Source: JBBQZP01 sp038207585 (lineage in GTDB: Bacteria > Pseudomonadota > Alphaproteobacteria > Rhodobacterales > Rhodobacteraceae). Taken from it: 64,000 nucleotides of DNA. The translations under genes were made by a program, and so were the position numbers. Shown in pieces: positions 42,083 to 51,042 of the stretch. Under the pieces are notes generated by a model, which worked only from the letters and a program-made list of their open reading frames with translations, had not been told where the DNA came from and searched no databases. The stretch is from assembly GCA_038207585.1 (NCBI GenBank), contig JBBQZP010000024.1:7829-71828 (forward strand), written 5' to 3'. Numbering within the stretch: position 1 is the stretch's first letter; the number at the start of each line of letters is the position of its first letter.

Positions 42083-44479
42083 ATGACAGACATGACTGGT
42101 ATCGCGGGCCCTTTGGCGTCCGCACTCGAAGCCCGCGGCTATGCGTCGCTGACCCCCGTGCAAGAGGCTGTTCTGGCCGATGGCGTGGCCGGGCGCGACC
42201 TTCTGGTTTCGGCGCAGACGGGCTCGGGCAAGACCGTGGCCTTTGGCATTGCGATCGCGGATGAGTTGCTGAATGGTGCGGACCGGCTGCTGTTCGCCGA
42301 CACGCCGCTTGCGCTGATCATCGCGCCGACGCGCGAGTTGGCCTTGCAAGTCGCGCGCGAACTGGATTGGCTTTACGCCGAAACTGGGGCGCTGATTGCC
42401 ACCTGCGTCGGCGGCATGGATTACCGGACCGAAAAGCGCGCGTTGGACCGGGGCGCGCATATCGTTGTCGGCACGCCAGGGCGTTTGCGCGACCATATCG
42501 AACGGCGCTCGCTTGATCTGTCGGGCCTGCGCGCCGCCGTTCTGGACGAAGCCGACGAGATGCTGGATCTGGGCTTTCGCGAGGATCTGGAGTTCATTCT
42601 GCAGGCCGCACCAGAGTCGCGCCGCACCCTGATGTTTTCGGCCACCGTGCCGAAAGCCATCGCGGAACTCGCCAAGGATTTCCAACAGGACGCGCTGCGC
42701 CTGCAAACGGCGGGTGAGGCGCGCCAGCACGTCGATATCGAATACCGGGCACTGAATGTGTCGGCCCGTGACCGCGAGAATGCGATTTTCAACCTGCTGC
42801 GGTTTTACGAGGCGCGTTCGGCCATCGTGTTCTGCAAGACCCGAATGAATGTGAACAACCTGCTCGCGCGGATGGGAAATCGCGGCTTCAAGGTGGTGGC
42901 GTTGTCGGGCGAATTGTCCCAGCAGGAACGCACGCACGCCCTGCAAGCACTGCGTGACGGACGTGCGCAGGTCTGTATTGCCACCGATGTTGCCGCGCGG
43001 GGGATCGACCTTCCGGGGCTGGATCTGGTGATCCACGCCGATCTGCCTTCAAACTCCGAAACGCTGCTGCACCGGTCGGGGCGCACCGGGCGGGCGGGGT
43101 CCAAGGGTGTTTCGGCGCTGATTGTGCCGCCCGCCGAATTCCGCAAGGCGCAGCGGTTGCTGCAGGGGGCCAAGGTCGTGGCGGAATGGGCGAAAGCACC
43201 TTCTGCCGATGAAGTGCAGGCCCGCGATGACCTGCGTATTCTGGAACACCCTGCGCTGTTGGCCGCGATGGGCGATGAGGCCGAAACCGCCGCGCGCCTG
43301 CTGGCGCAGTTCGGCCCCGAACAAACCGCCGCCGCCTTTGTGCGGCTGTGGCGCGAAGGCCGCTCCGCCCCCGAAGAATTGCACGATGCGGCCACCCCGG
43401 GCGCCGCCCCCGCCCCGCGTGAACGCGGCGAGTTTGGCGAAAGCGTCTGGTTCAGCCTGTCGGTTGGCCGCGAAGGCCGGGCCGAGGCGCGCTGGCTTTT
43501 GCCGAAAATCTGCGATGGCGGCGGCATCACCAAGAACGAAATCGGCGCGATCCGCGTGCAGGCGAATGAGACCTTCGTGCAGATTGCCAAGGCCGCCGCA
43601 GGTAAATTCGGGCAGGGAATCGAGCTGGAGGCCGGTGTTTCCATGCGTCGGATGGAGGGCGAGCCCAGCATGGACCGCCCCGAACGCAGCCCGCGCAAAC
43701 CGTTTGCGGCTGCCCCCGCTCCGCGACCCGTGCGCGATGAGGAACCGGCACCCCGTCCGCGGCCAGCCCCGCGTGCCGACAAACCCGCCTATGTACCCAA
43801 ACCGCCGCGCCTGATCGAAGACGATGTGCCGAAGTGGTCGCCGGTTTCGGACAACTCGCCCGCGCCTGCCGAGGCTCCGCACCCCAAACCGGCGGATGCG
43901 CCGCGCAAGCCCTATGCCAAACGCGACGGCGATGTGCCGCGCAAACCTTACGCCAAGCGTGACGACGACGCACCGCGAAAGCCTTACGCAAAGCGCGACG
44001 GTGACGCGAAACCATATGCCCCGCGCGCCGCAAATGCTGACGGCCCGCGCAAACCCTATTCCAAACGCGAGGACGGCCCTGCGAGGCCGTATGTCAAACG
44101 TGACGGCGATGCCAAACCTTACGCCCCGCGCGCGGCGGCCAGCGACGGTGCGCGCAAACCCTATGTCAAGCGGGATGATGCCGGGTCCAAACCCTATGCC
44201 CCCCGCGCGGCGGACGGCGACGGCGGCAAGCCGCGTTGGAAGACGGGCGACAAGAAGGCCGGCGACGGCGCTGCAAAACCCCGCGCCGCCGGGTTCAAAT
44301 CGCATGGCGGCGGGACAGACGGCCGCCCGGCGCGTGCGGCAGGCTATAAATCACACGCCGCAGAGGGCGGCCCAGCCCGCCCGTTCACGAAATCCGCCAG
44401 TGCCAAACCCGCACGACCCAAGATTGATGCGAAAGACACAAGCAAACGTTTCGTGCCCCCGAAAAAGCCGAAATCCTGA
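42083..44479 (+). CDS. DEAD-box RNA helicase with basic repetitive tail
   Basis: 798 aa. Helicase core about 20-380: Q motif TPVQ, AQTGSGKT (44-51), PTRELALQ, DEAD (155-158), SAT, RGIDLPGLDLVIH, and HRSGRTGRAG. Residues about 450-540 resemble the DbpA RNA-binding domain (VRFSLSVGREGRAEARWLLPKICDGGGITKNEIGAIRVQ). From about 600 on, tandem units of KPYAKRD or KPYAPRA make a basic, disordered tail. CsdA/DeaD-like; probably ribosome biogenesis or cold adaptation. Not assigned a symbol because several paralogues exist. Confidence 0.9.
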   Translation: MTDMTGIAGPLASALEARGYASLTPVQEAVLADGVAGRDLLVSAQTGSGKTVAFGIAIADELLNGADRLLFADTPLALIIAPTRELALQVARELDWLYAETGALIATCVGGMDYRTEKRALDRGAHIVVGTPGRLRDHIERRSLDLSGLRAAVLDEADEMLDLGFREDLEFILQAAPESRRTLMFSATVPKAIAELAKDFQQDALRLQTAGEARQHVDIEYRALNVSARDRENAIFNLLRFYEARSAIVFCKTRMNVNNLLARMGNRGFKVVALSGELSQQERTHALQALRDGRAQVCIATDVAARGIDLPGLDLVIHADLPSNSETLLHRSGRTGRAGSKGVSALIVPPAEFRKAQRLLQGAKVVAEWAKAPSADEVQARDDLRILEHPALLAAMGDEAETAARLLAQFGPEQTAAAFVRLWREGRSAPEELHDAATPGAAPAPRERGEFGESVWFSLSVGREGRAEARWLLPKICDGGGITKNEIGAIRVQANETFVQIAKAAAGKFGQGIELEAGVSMRRMEGEPSMDRPERSPRKPFAAAPAPRPVRDEEPAPRPRPAPRADKPAYVPKPPRLIEDDVPKWSPVSDNSPAPAEAPHPKPADAPRKPYAKRDGDVPRKPYAKRDDDAPRKPYAKRDGDAKPYAPRAANADGPRKPYSKREDGPARPYVKRDGDAKPYAPRAAASDGARKPYVKRDDAGSKPYAPRAADGDGGKPRWKTGDKKAGDGAAKPRAAGFKSHGGGTDGRPARAAGYKSHAAEGGPARPFTKSASAKPARPKIDAKDTSKRFVPPKKPKS
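43900..44225 (+). repeat. Degenerate tandem repeats in helicase gene tail
   Basis: Encodes about ten units, most of the form RKPYAKRDxD or AKPYAPRAA. The unit length is irregular (10 to 16 codons), and third positions differ between copies, so the array is old or under amino-acid-level selection rather than a recent DNA duplication. Confidence 0.8.
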
Positions 44480-44485
44480 CCGAAG

Positions 44486-44524
44486 GCGCAGCAACCTGAC
44501 CCGATCCGTCATCGGTTGCTGCGC
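44486..44524 (+). other. Long-stem hairpin after the helicase gene
   Basis: GCGCAGCAACC (44486-44496) pairs with GGTTGCTGCGC (44514-44524), with an inner 17-nt loop that can itself pair (GAC-GTC). It begins 6 bp after the helicase stop. No clean T-run follows, so it may act as a stabiliser or a weak terminator. Confidence 0.6.
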
Positions 44525-44542
44525 GGCCCTCTTCCGTTTGGC

Positions 44543-44590
44543 CCCTTCTTTCCGGAAAAAATATCCCCGCCAGAGGCTCTGCCCCCGCGC
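44543..44590 (-). repeat. Dispersed intergenic repeat, copy 2
   Basis: Located after the helicase gene and its hairpin. Here the A/T tract reads CCGGAAAAAATA in place of TTGACAAAAATA, then TCCCCGCCAGAGGCTCTGCCC. Same relative orientation to the upstream gene as the other two copies; most divergent of the three. Confidence 0.65.
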
Positions 44591-44662
44591 CATGAACACC
44601 TCTGAAATTTCGCGCCTGTGATAGCGAAGAGGCCTGCAAGGGCCGATGAGCGGCCAGAGTGA

Positions 44663-45277
44663 TCACCCGGCGCGGATCATCGCCTTGATCGCTGCGGCGT
44701 GGCCCGGCCGGGCCGCCAGCACATCGGCGGCGAGCGCCTTGGCCGTGGCCAGAACGTCCTCGTCCAGCCGGTCGACCAGCCCCCATGCCAGCGCCTGATC
44801 CGTTGTGACCCGGACCCCGGCCATCAGGATCATTTTTGCCCGTGCCGGTCCGACCAGCGCCACCAGCCGCGCCGGATCATCCGGCTGCGGCAGATATCCC
44901 CGCCGCATGACGGGATAAAAGATCTCGGCCCCGGGTGCTGCGATCCGCAGATCGCAGGCCAGAACCATCCCAAGCGCGCCGCCTGCCGCCGTGCCATTGA
45001 GTGCCGCGATGGTCAGACAGCCAAGTTTCGCAATCCGCCCGGAAACCCGACCCCAGACAGGATCATCGCCCAGACCACCCGCCATTTCACCCAGATCGGC
45101 CCCCGCAGAGAACACCCGCCCCGCGCCGGTGATCACCAGAACCCCAGCCTCTTGGGCCCCGATGCGGGCCAAGGCGTCGTCCAGCGCCAGAAGCATCGCG
45201 CGGGTCAGCGCATTGGCCTTTTCGGGCCGGTCCAGAGCGATGGTCGCAACACCGCCTTCAACCGTGACCCGGATCAC
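44663..45277 (-). CDS. Crotonase-superfamily protein lacking both catalytic Glu
   Basis: 204 aa from GTG 45277, which overlaps the SDR stop (GTGA); an extended frame exists but would overlap the SDR gene fully. Crotonase fold: SAGADLGEMA and NGTAAGGALGMVLACDLRIAAPGAEI, i.e. the oxyanion-hole loops. Aligned to rat enoyl-CoA hydratase, the catalytic Glu144 position is Gly and the Glu164 position is Met (IFYPVMRRG). It is also about 50 residues short at the C-terminus. So a hydratase reaction is unlikely; isomerase, thioesterase or inactive roles are possible. Operon with the SDR. Confidence 0.75.
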   Translation of the reverse strand: MIRVTVEGGVATIALDRPEKANALTRAMLLALDDALARIGAQEAGVLVITGAGRVFSAGADLGEMAGGLGDDPVWGRVSGRIAKLGCLTIAALNGTAAGGALGMVLACDLRIAAPGAEIFYPVMRRGYLPQPDDPARLVALVGPARAKMILMAGVRVTTDQALAWGLVDRLDEDVLATAKALAADVLAARPGHAAAIKAMIRAG

Positions 45278-46020
45278 GCGATCAACCCGACACGCCGACG
45301 AATGGCCTCGTCCCGCATGCTGACCTCTTGTCCGGCAAAGCCTGCGCCGTCCGGGCCGCACATCCACAACAGCGCGCGTGCCGCCCAATCGGCGGGTATG
45401 TGCGCGCGCGCATCAAGCTGGCTGACCGGGTTTACGCCGCTGTCCTTGATCTGCACCTGCATGTCGGTGGCAACCGTACCGGGCGACAGGCCCATGATCC
45501 GCAGCCCCGCGCCGCCTTCTTCCAGATGCGCCACACGGGTCAGCATCGCCGCCCCCGCCTTGCTGGAACAATACGCGCCCCAACCTTCCAGCGCATTATG
45601 TGCGGCCCCTGACGACACCGTGATGATGGTGCCCGCGCCTTGCTTTTTCATCACTGGCAGGGCGGCCCGGATCCCGTAGAAGACCCCGGTCAGATTGGTG
45701 TCGATGCAGGCCCGCCAGAGGCTGGGGTCGGCCTCGGCCAGCCGCGCGATCGGGTCGATGACGCCGGCATTGTTGATCAGCACGTCGATGCGACCTGCTG
45801 CCGCTACAACATCGTCAACCGCCCGCGACACCGAGGCCCAGTCCGACACATCGCATGCCAACCCAAATGCGCCGCCACCGACGTCAGCGGCCAGCTGCTG
45901 TGCCGCCGGGCCATTGCGTGCCAGAACCGCCACCCGCGCGCCCGCTGCGGCGAAAACCCGCACCGCCTGTGCACCGATGCCCCGGCTTGCGCCGGTGATG
46001 ACCACAACTTTGTCCCTCAT
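45274..46020 (-). CDS. Short-chain dehydrogenase/reductase
   Basis: 248 aa from ATG 46020, with GGGGGGAG just upstream. NAD(P) motif TGASRGIG (9-16), NNAG (83-86), and the S137-Y150-K154 catalytic triad. Substrate unknown; the pair with a crotonase-like protein suggests acyl or beta-hydroxyacid metabolism. Overlaps the next gene by 4 bp. Confidence 0.88.
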   Translation of the reverse strand: MRDKVVVITGASRGIGAQAVRVFAAAGARVAVLARNGPAAQQLAADVGGGAFGLACDVSDWASVSRAVDDVVAAAGRIDVLINNAGVIDPIARLAEADPSLWRACIDTNLTGVFYGIRAALPVMKKQGAGTIITVSSGAAHNALEGWGAYCSSKAGAAMLTRVAHLEEGGAGLRIMGLSPGTVATDMQVQIKDSGVNPVSQLDARAHIPADWAARALLWMCGPDGAGFAGQEVSMRDEAIRRRVGLIA

Positions 46021-46277
46021 CCGCTCCCCCCGCTTCACGCCATCATGATCGCCGCAAGACCGCTTGGTTTCAACATTCGATTTCATGGGCGCCGTTCACG
46101 CCGTCGCTCAACGCGACGTGATCCGCTTTTGCGCCGATCCTGCACGGGAACTGCGCGGCCCTGCTTCCACATGCTGATCATCGCTGATAGAAGCCCGCTG
46201 CGTGCGGGAAACCCCACTTGACCAAAGGCGAACATCGTCAGATGCTTTTGCATCATTTGCAGCAGGAAGGTATCGTT

Positions 46278-47774
46278 ATGAACAAATGGACATTGGCAGG
46301 CAGCACAGCGCTTGCCGCATTGATTGCCGGAAACGCCGCGCTGGCCGATGTAACGCCCGAAGGCGTTCTGGCCGACTGGAAGGCGATGAACAACACCTAC
46401 GGCATGGTCACAACGACCACCTCCGAGACGCGCGACGGTGACACTCTTACGGTGACCGGCATCAGCATGGCGTCCGAACAGGATGGCAGCATGACGTCGA
46501 TCGAAATTCCCAGCATGACGCTGAAGGACCAGGGCGACGGCACCGTCGCAATCTCCATGACCGAAGACTATACTATGACCGCAGGCAGCAAGGATGCGGC
46601 GACCGGGGCTGACAACGAATTCAAGCTCAACTTCTCGAACCCCGGCGCGCAGATCGTTGCCAGCGGCACGGATGACGCGGCGACCTACACCTTCACCGCT
46701 CCGACGATGGCGATTTCGGTGGTTGAGGTTGATGGCGTTCCGGCAGCCGACAAGGGCGTCAACGCGTCGTTCACCTTCAGTAATCTGTCCGGCAAATATG
46801 ACGTGACGGGAACCGACCTGCGCACGCTGGAAAGCACGGGTGCTGCAGAATCGCTCGACATCGCAGTTGACACCAAAGATCCCAATTCGGGTGAAACGGT
46901 GGCGATCAAGGCGCAGATGGCGGGGATTGAAACCACATCGAGCATGAGCATGGCAAAAGACGCCGATCTTGCCAACGTTGCCGAGGCGTTGAAGGCGGGC
47001 TTTGGTGTAGCCTCGAAATTCACCTATGGCACCACGACCTATTCGATGGATGTCGGCGGCGGTGAAAGCACCACCAAGGCCAACGGGGCCATCGCCAGCG
47101 GTGCGCTGAATATTACGATGAACAAGGATCAGATGGCTTACGGCGGCGATCTGAAGGGCGTGGATGTAGCCCTTGAATCGTCGGACCTGCCAGTGCCGGG
47201 AATGAACGTGAAATACGACGACAGCACGTTTAACTTTGCCATTCCGGTTGCAAAATCTGACACTCCGGCCCCCTTTACAGTGCTGACGCGCGTTACCGGC
47301 CTGACGATGTCGGATTCCCTGTGGAGCCTGTTTGACGCCGGTGCGGTTCTGCCGCGCGATCCGCTGACGCTGATCCTTGACACCACGGGCACTGTCACGC
47401 TGACCGCAGATCTGATGGACGAGACTGCGTCGGGCAACCAGCCTGATCTGAACTCGGTCAGCGTGAACGAGGTCAAACTGACAGCGGCGGGGGCCGAGAT
47501 CGCTGCCTCTGGCGCGCTGACCTTTGACAACAGCGACAAGGTCACGTTCGAAGGTGTGGGCGTTCCGACCGGCGAGATCATCGTCAACGCCAGCGGCATC
47601 AACGCACTTCTGGACAATGTCGTGAAGATGGGTCTGGTCCCGGAAGATCAGGTTGCGGGCGCACGCATGATGATGGGCCTGTTCGCCAAGCCGGGTGCGG
47701 GCGAAGATACCCTGACCTCGCTTCTGGAGTTCAAGAACAAGGGCTTTTTCGCCAACGGCACGCAGTTGAAGTAA
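46278..47774 (+). CDS. Exported DUF2125 family protein
   Basis: 498 aa from ATG 46278, with AGGAAGG upstream; a longer frame starting 46218 is unlikely. Signal peptide MNKWTLAGSTALAALIAGNAALA, then a long beta-rich, acidic, repetitive mature protein with many T/S/D/G residues and no cysteine. DUF2125 proteins are widespread in alphaproteobacteria and of unknown function, likely periplasmic or outer-membrane related. Good terminator follows. Confidence 0.8.
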   Translation: MNKWTLAGSTALAALIAGNAALADVTPEGVLADWKAMNNTYGMVTTTTSETRDGDTLTVTGISMASEQDGSMTSIEIPSMTLKDQGDGTVAISMTEDYTMTAGSKDAATGADNEFKLNFSNPGAQIVASGTDDAATYTFTAPTMAISVVEVDGVPAADKGVNASFTFSNLSGKYDVTGTDLRTLESTGAAESLDIAVDTKDPNSGETVAIKAQMAGIETTSSMSMAKDADLANVAEALKAGFGVASKFTYGTTTYSMDVGGGESTTKANGAIASGALNITMNKDQMAYGGDLKGVDVALESSDLPVPGMNVKYDDSTFNFAIPVAKSDTPAPFTVLTRVTGLTMSDSLWSLFDAGAVLPRDPLTLILDTTGTVTLTADLMDETASGNQPDLNSVSVNEVKLTAAGAEIAASGALTFDNSDKVTFEGVGVPTGEIIVNASGINALLDNVVKMGLVPEDQVAGARMMMGLFAKPGAGEDTLTSLLEFKNKGFFANGTQLK

Positions 47775-47796
47775 GCATTGCTGCTGAAAACCACAT

Positions 47797-47828
47797 GGCC
47801 GTCCAGCGTGGTGCTGGGCGGCCTTTTT
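47797..47828 (+). terminator. Rho-independent terminator after the DUF2125 gene
   Basis: GGCCG...CGGCC with an inner CAGC/GCTG pair and five T residues directly after the stem, 22 bp past the stop. Confidence 0.82.
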
Positions 47829-47842
47829 GATCGGAAAATGCA

Positions 47843-48292
47843 ATGACCTCCACGCCGGACCAGACTTTTGCCGCCCTGCATGCCGCAATTGGCGGGCGGC
47901 TTTTCACCGTGACAGTGCAGGATACGGCGGCCGGGGTTGCGCGGCGCGCCTATTCCTCGCATCCCGTCGATTATCCGGTGTCGGGCACCAAACCCATTCA
48001 GCACGACCGCTGGAGCTTGCAGGTGCTGGTTGAGGGCGAGCCGTTCATTGCCAACACCACCGCCGAGTTCGCCGATGTGTTTCCCGACTGGGCGCAGATC
48101 AACGCGCTGGGCTGCCATTCCGCGATGAACCTGCCGGTGCTGGATGGCGATACCGTTCTGGGCACGATCAACATTCTGGACGCCGAGGGGTTTTTCGACG
48201 AAATCCGGGTGTTCGCCATTCAGGCCATCGCGGTTTCCGAACATGAGCGGATCGTGGCCGCGATGCGTGGCGTTCCGATGGGTGCCACCTGA
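47843..48292 (+). CDS. GAF-domain protein
   Basis: 149 aa, a single GAF-like domain: IGGRLFTVTVQDTAAGVARRAYSSHP, GEPFIANTTAEFADVFPDWAQINALGCHSAMNLPVLDGDTVLGTINIL. No output domain. It sits 54 bp ahead of pmbA, so it may be in one operon. Ligand unknown. Confidence 0.82.
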   Translation: MTSTPDQTFAALHAAIGGRLFTVTVQDTAAGVARRAYSSHPVDYPVSGTKPIQHDRWSLQVLVEGEPFIANTTAEFADVFPDWAQINALGCHSAMNLPVLDGDTVLGTINILDAEGFFDEIRVFAIQAIAVSEHERIVAAMRGVPMGAT

Positions 48293-48346
48293 CGCTTGCG
48301 GCGGCCCCGTCCGCGCACTAGGTCTGCGTCAACGAAAGGGTCCCCC

Positions 48347-49702
48347 ATGTCCGTCCCAATGTCCGAAAAACTGCAATCCCTGACTGCGGCCTTGCTGGAG
48401 GCCGCAACCCGCGCCGGGGCTGAATCCGCCGATGCGCTGGCGGTCGAAGGCGCGTCACTGTCCATCGACATCCGCGCCGGTGCGTTGGAACAGGCCGAAC
48501 GCTCCGAAGCGATCGAGATGGGTCTGCGCGTGCTGATCGGCGGGCGGCAGGCGTGTGTTTCAGTATCCGACACCTCATCGCGCACCATTGCCGAGGTGGC
48601 CGCGCGTGCCGTGGCAATGGCGCGGGAAGCGCCGTCTGATCCCTATGCGGGGCTCGCGGGTGCCGATCAGATCGCAAGGGGCTGGGATCTGGCTGCGCTT
48701 GATCTGGCAGACCCTGCGCCCGAGCCAAGCCCCGCCGAACTTGAAGCCGACGCGCGTGCCGCCGAAGCGGCGGCGATGGATCACGCCGGGATCACGCAGG
48801 TCGAGGCTTCGGCGGGTTACGGTCGCCAATCCATGTATCTGGCTGCAACCAATGGCTTTTCGGGCGGCTATGCGCGCACGTCACGGTCCACCTCTGCCGT
48901 GGCCTTTACCGGATCAGGCACCGGGATGGAGCGGGATTATGCCGGCGAAAGCCGCATCTATCAGGCCGATCTGCCGGGTGCCGATGGCATCGGTTCCTTG
49001 GCCGCCGAACGGGCTTTGTCCCGTGCAGGTGTGCGCAAGCCCGTGACTGGCACCTATCCGGTGCTTTATGATGAGCGGGTTGCGTCTTCGCTGATCGGGC
49101 ATTTTCTGATGGCGGTGAACGGATCGTCCGTGGCGCGTGGGTCAAGCTGGCTGCGGGATGCTTTGGGGCAAATGGTGCTGCCGGAATCTTTGTCGGTGAT
49201 TGAAGACCCGCACCGCATCCGCATCGGATCAAGCCGCCCGTTCGATGCTGAAGGCCTGCCCACGGCGCGCCGTCTGATCGTGGAAAATGGCCGGTTGAAC
49301 GGCTGGACGCTGGACCTTGCCACCGCCCGCAAACTTGGCATGACCAGCACAGCGAGTGCGTCACGCGGCACCTCTGCACCGCCCTCACCCTCAACCTCGA
49401 ACATCGACCTGACGCCGGGGGTGGCCTCTCGTGCCGATCTGGTGGGGCAGATGGGAACGGGGCTTCTGGTCACCTCGATGATCGGATCGACGATCAACCC
49501 CACGACGGGCGATTATTCGCGCGGGGCCAGCGGGTTCTGGGTGGAAAACGGCGAAATCGCCTATCCGGTGAACGAATGTACCATCGCGGGCAACCTGCGC
49601 GACATGCTTCTGCGGATCATCCCCGCGAATGACGCCCGCGCGCATCTTTCAACCCGCGTGCCCAGCCTGCTGATTGACGGGATGACCCTTGCCGGAGCGT
49701 GA
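48347..49702 (+). CDS. pmbA: TldD/PmbA-family protein (PmbA)
   Basis: 451 aa from ATG 48347. U62 family: the middle carries GAGLSIDIRAGALEQAERSEA-like beta sheets and GIGGRQACVSVSDTS; the late conserved block NGSSVARGSSWLRDALGQMVLPESLSVIEDP and SRGASGFWVENGEIAYPVNECTIAGNL are typical of PmbA. PmbA pairs with TldD (which has the HEXXXH) to cut peptides such as microcin B17 and the CcdA antitoxin; no tldD lies in the window. Overlaps the next gene by 14 bp. Confidence 0.87.
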   Translation: MSVPMSEKLQSLTAALLEAATRAGAESADALAVEGASLSIDIRAGALEQAERSEAIEMGLRVLIGGRQACVSVSDTSSRTIAEVAARAVAMAREAPSDPYAGLAGADQIARGWDLAALDLADPAPEPSPAELEADARAAEAAAMDHAGITQVEASAGYGRQSMYLAATNGFSGGYARTSRSTSAVAFTGSGTGMERDYAGESRIYQADLPGADGIGSLAAERALSRAGVRKPVTGTYPVLYDERVASSLIGHFLMAVNGSSVARGSSWLRDALGQMVLPESLSVIEDPHRIRIGSSRPFDAEGLPTARRLIVENGRLNGWTLDLATARKLGMTSTASASRGTSAPPSPSTSNIDLTPGVASRADLVGQMGTGLLVTSMIGSTINPTTGDYSRGASGFWVENGEIAYPVNECTIAGNLRDMLLRIIPANDARAHLSTRVPSLLIDGMTLAGA

Positions 49703-50501
49703 CCTTGCCCTGCTGACCGACGCCGCGCGCGCGGCTGGCCGGATCGCGATGGGGTATTGGAAGCAAAACCCCGGCGTGGTGGAAAAGCCCGATGGCGCAG
49801 GCCCCGTGACCGAGGCCGATCTGGCCGTGAACGCCATGTTGGAAGATCGTTTGCGGGGTGCGCGGCCCGACTATGGCTGGCTGTCCGAGGAAAGTGCCGA
49901 TGGCCCGGCGCGACTGAGCAAAGCCCGCAGCTTTGTCATCGACCCCATCGACGGCACCCGCGCCTTTATCGCAGGTGAAGAAACCTGGGCACATTCGCTG
50001 GCGGTGGTTGAGGCCGGCGAAGTGGTTGCGGCCGTGGTCTACCTGCCTGCGAAAGATCGGCTTTACACCGCAAGCCTGACCAGCCCCGCCCTGCGCGACG
50101 GCGAACTCATCGCTGCGAGCCGCCGCGCGGGGGTGGAGGGTGCGACCCTGCTGACCTCGCGCCCCAATCTGGCCGCCGAACACTGGCCGGGCGGCGTGCC
50201 GGACCTGACCCGCACGTTCCGCGCGTCGCTTGCGTACCGGATGTGTCTGGTGGCCGAAGGGCGCTTTGACGGGATGCTGACGCTGCGCGACACTTGGGAA
50301 TGGGATATCGCGGCGGGGGCATTGATTGCCGCGAAAGCTGGTGCGCGGGTGACCGACCGGTTGGGCAAGGGATTGATCTTCAACCGGGAAACGGCGCTCT
50401 TGACAGGCGTTCTTACGGCAGCACCGGGGCTGCACGGCGCGCTGATGGACCGGCTGTTGCCCATGCAAAAGGGCGACCCGGACGGGGCCGCCCTTCGCTG
50501 A
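49689..50501 (+). CDS. Inositol-monophosphatase/CysQ-family phosphatase
   Basis: 270 aa. The start is a TTG at 49689: a TGA lies two codons upstream in frame, so no earlier start is possible, and the N-terminal helix would be lost with a later one. Li-sensitive phosphatase metal motifs: EES (WLSEES), DPIDGTRAF and WEWDIAAG. Likely removes a phosphate from 3'-phosphoadenosine-5'-phosphate or inositol phosphate; the exact substrate is inferred. Stop is 12 bp from the convergent trxA stop. Confidence 0.85.
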   Translation: MPERDLALLTDAARAAGRIAMGYWKQNPGVVEKPDGAGPVTEADLAVNAMLEDRLRGARPDYGWLSEESADGPARLSKARSFVIDPIDGTRAFIAGEETWAHSLAVVEAGEVVAAVVYLPAKDRLYTASLTSPALRDGELIAASRRAGVEGATLLTSRPNLAAEHWPGGVPDLTRTFRASLAYRMCLVAEGRFDGMLTLRDTWEWDIAAGALIAAKAGARVTDRLGKGLIFNRETALLTGVLTAAPGLHGALMDRLLPMQKGDPDGAALR

Positions 50502-50513
50502 ATTTCCGCCGAT

Positions 50514-50840
50514 TCAAATCGCCGATTTGATCCAGTTTTCAAGGGCTGCCTTCGGGGCCGCACCGACCTTGTTGGACACGACCTCGCCGCCCTTGAACAT
50601 GAAAAGCGCGGGAATGCCACGGACACCCAGCATCGCCGGGCTGTCAGGGTTTTCATCGACATTGACCTTCACGATCTTGATCTTTCCCGCGTATTGCGTG
50701 GCAAGTTCTTCCAGTGCGGGGCCGATCTGGCGGCAGGGGCCGCACCATTCGGCCCAGAAATCGACGACAACGGGGACGTCGGATTTGCGCACTTCGGCAT
50801 CAAAGGTGGCGTCGGTGACGGCTATGGTAGCAGCGCCCAT
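50514..50840 (-). CDS. trxA: Thioredoxin 1
   Basis: 108 aa. Classical thioredoxin with WAEWCGPCRQIGPALEE active site and cis-Pro in GIPALFMFKGG. Reduces disulfides in cytoplasmic enzymes such as ribonucleotide reductase. Upstream 202 bp contain a copy of the dispersed repeat. Confidence 0.95.
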   Translation of the reverse strand: MGAATIAVTDATFDAEVRKSDVPVVVDFWAEWCGPCRQIGPALEELATQYAGKIKIVKVNVDENPDSPAMLGVRGIPALFMFKGGEVVSNKVGAAPKAALENWIKSAI

Positions 50841-50980
50841 GGTGATCTCTCCTGTGATCTTTGGTCGGCTTTGAACCTATGGACGCGGCAGGCTTGCGTC
50901 AAGGGAGTGTGGTCTGACCCATCCGCACCTCACGATATCGGGATTGTGCGTGGTTGTTCTGAAACATCGCGCGCGCTGAG

Positions 50981-51034
50981 GGGGCGGAGCCTCCGGCGGG
51001 GATATTTTTGTCAAAATGAAAGCGGCCAGATGAA
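50981..51034 (+). repeat. Dispersed intergenic repeat, copy 3
   Basis: Downstream of the flavin oxidoreductase gene (which runs on the minus strand). Plus-strand sequence: GGGGCGGAGCCTCCGGC, then GGGGATATTTTTGTCAAAATG. Its minus strand reads the same as copy 1 on the plus strand, so relative to its upstream gene it has the same orientation. The inner GCCTCC/GGAGGC part can fold. Confidence 0.72.
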
Positions 51035-51042
51035 GGGGGGGG

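Noticed and set aside
46083..47888. 601-codon minus-strand frame over the DUF2125 gene
   Set aside because: Antisense to a gene with signal peptide, RBS and terminator; no matching domain.
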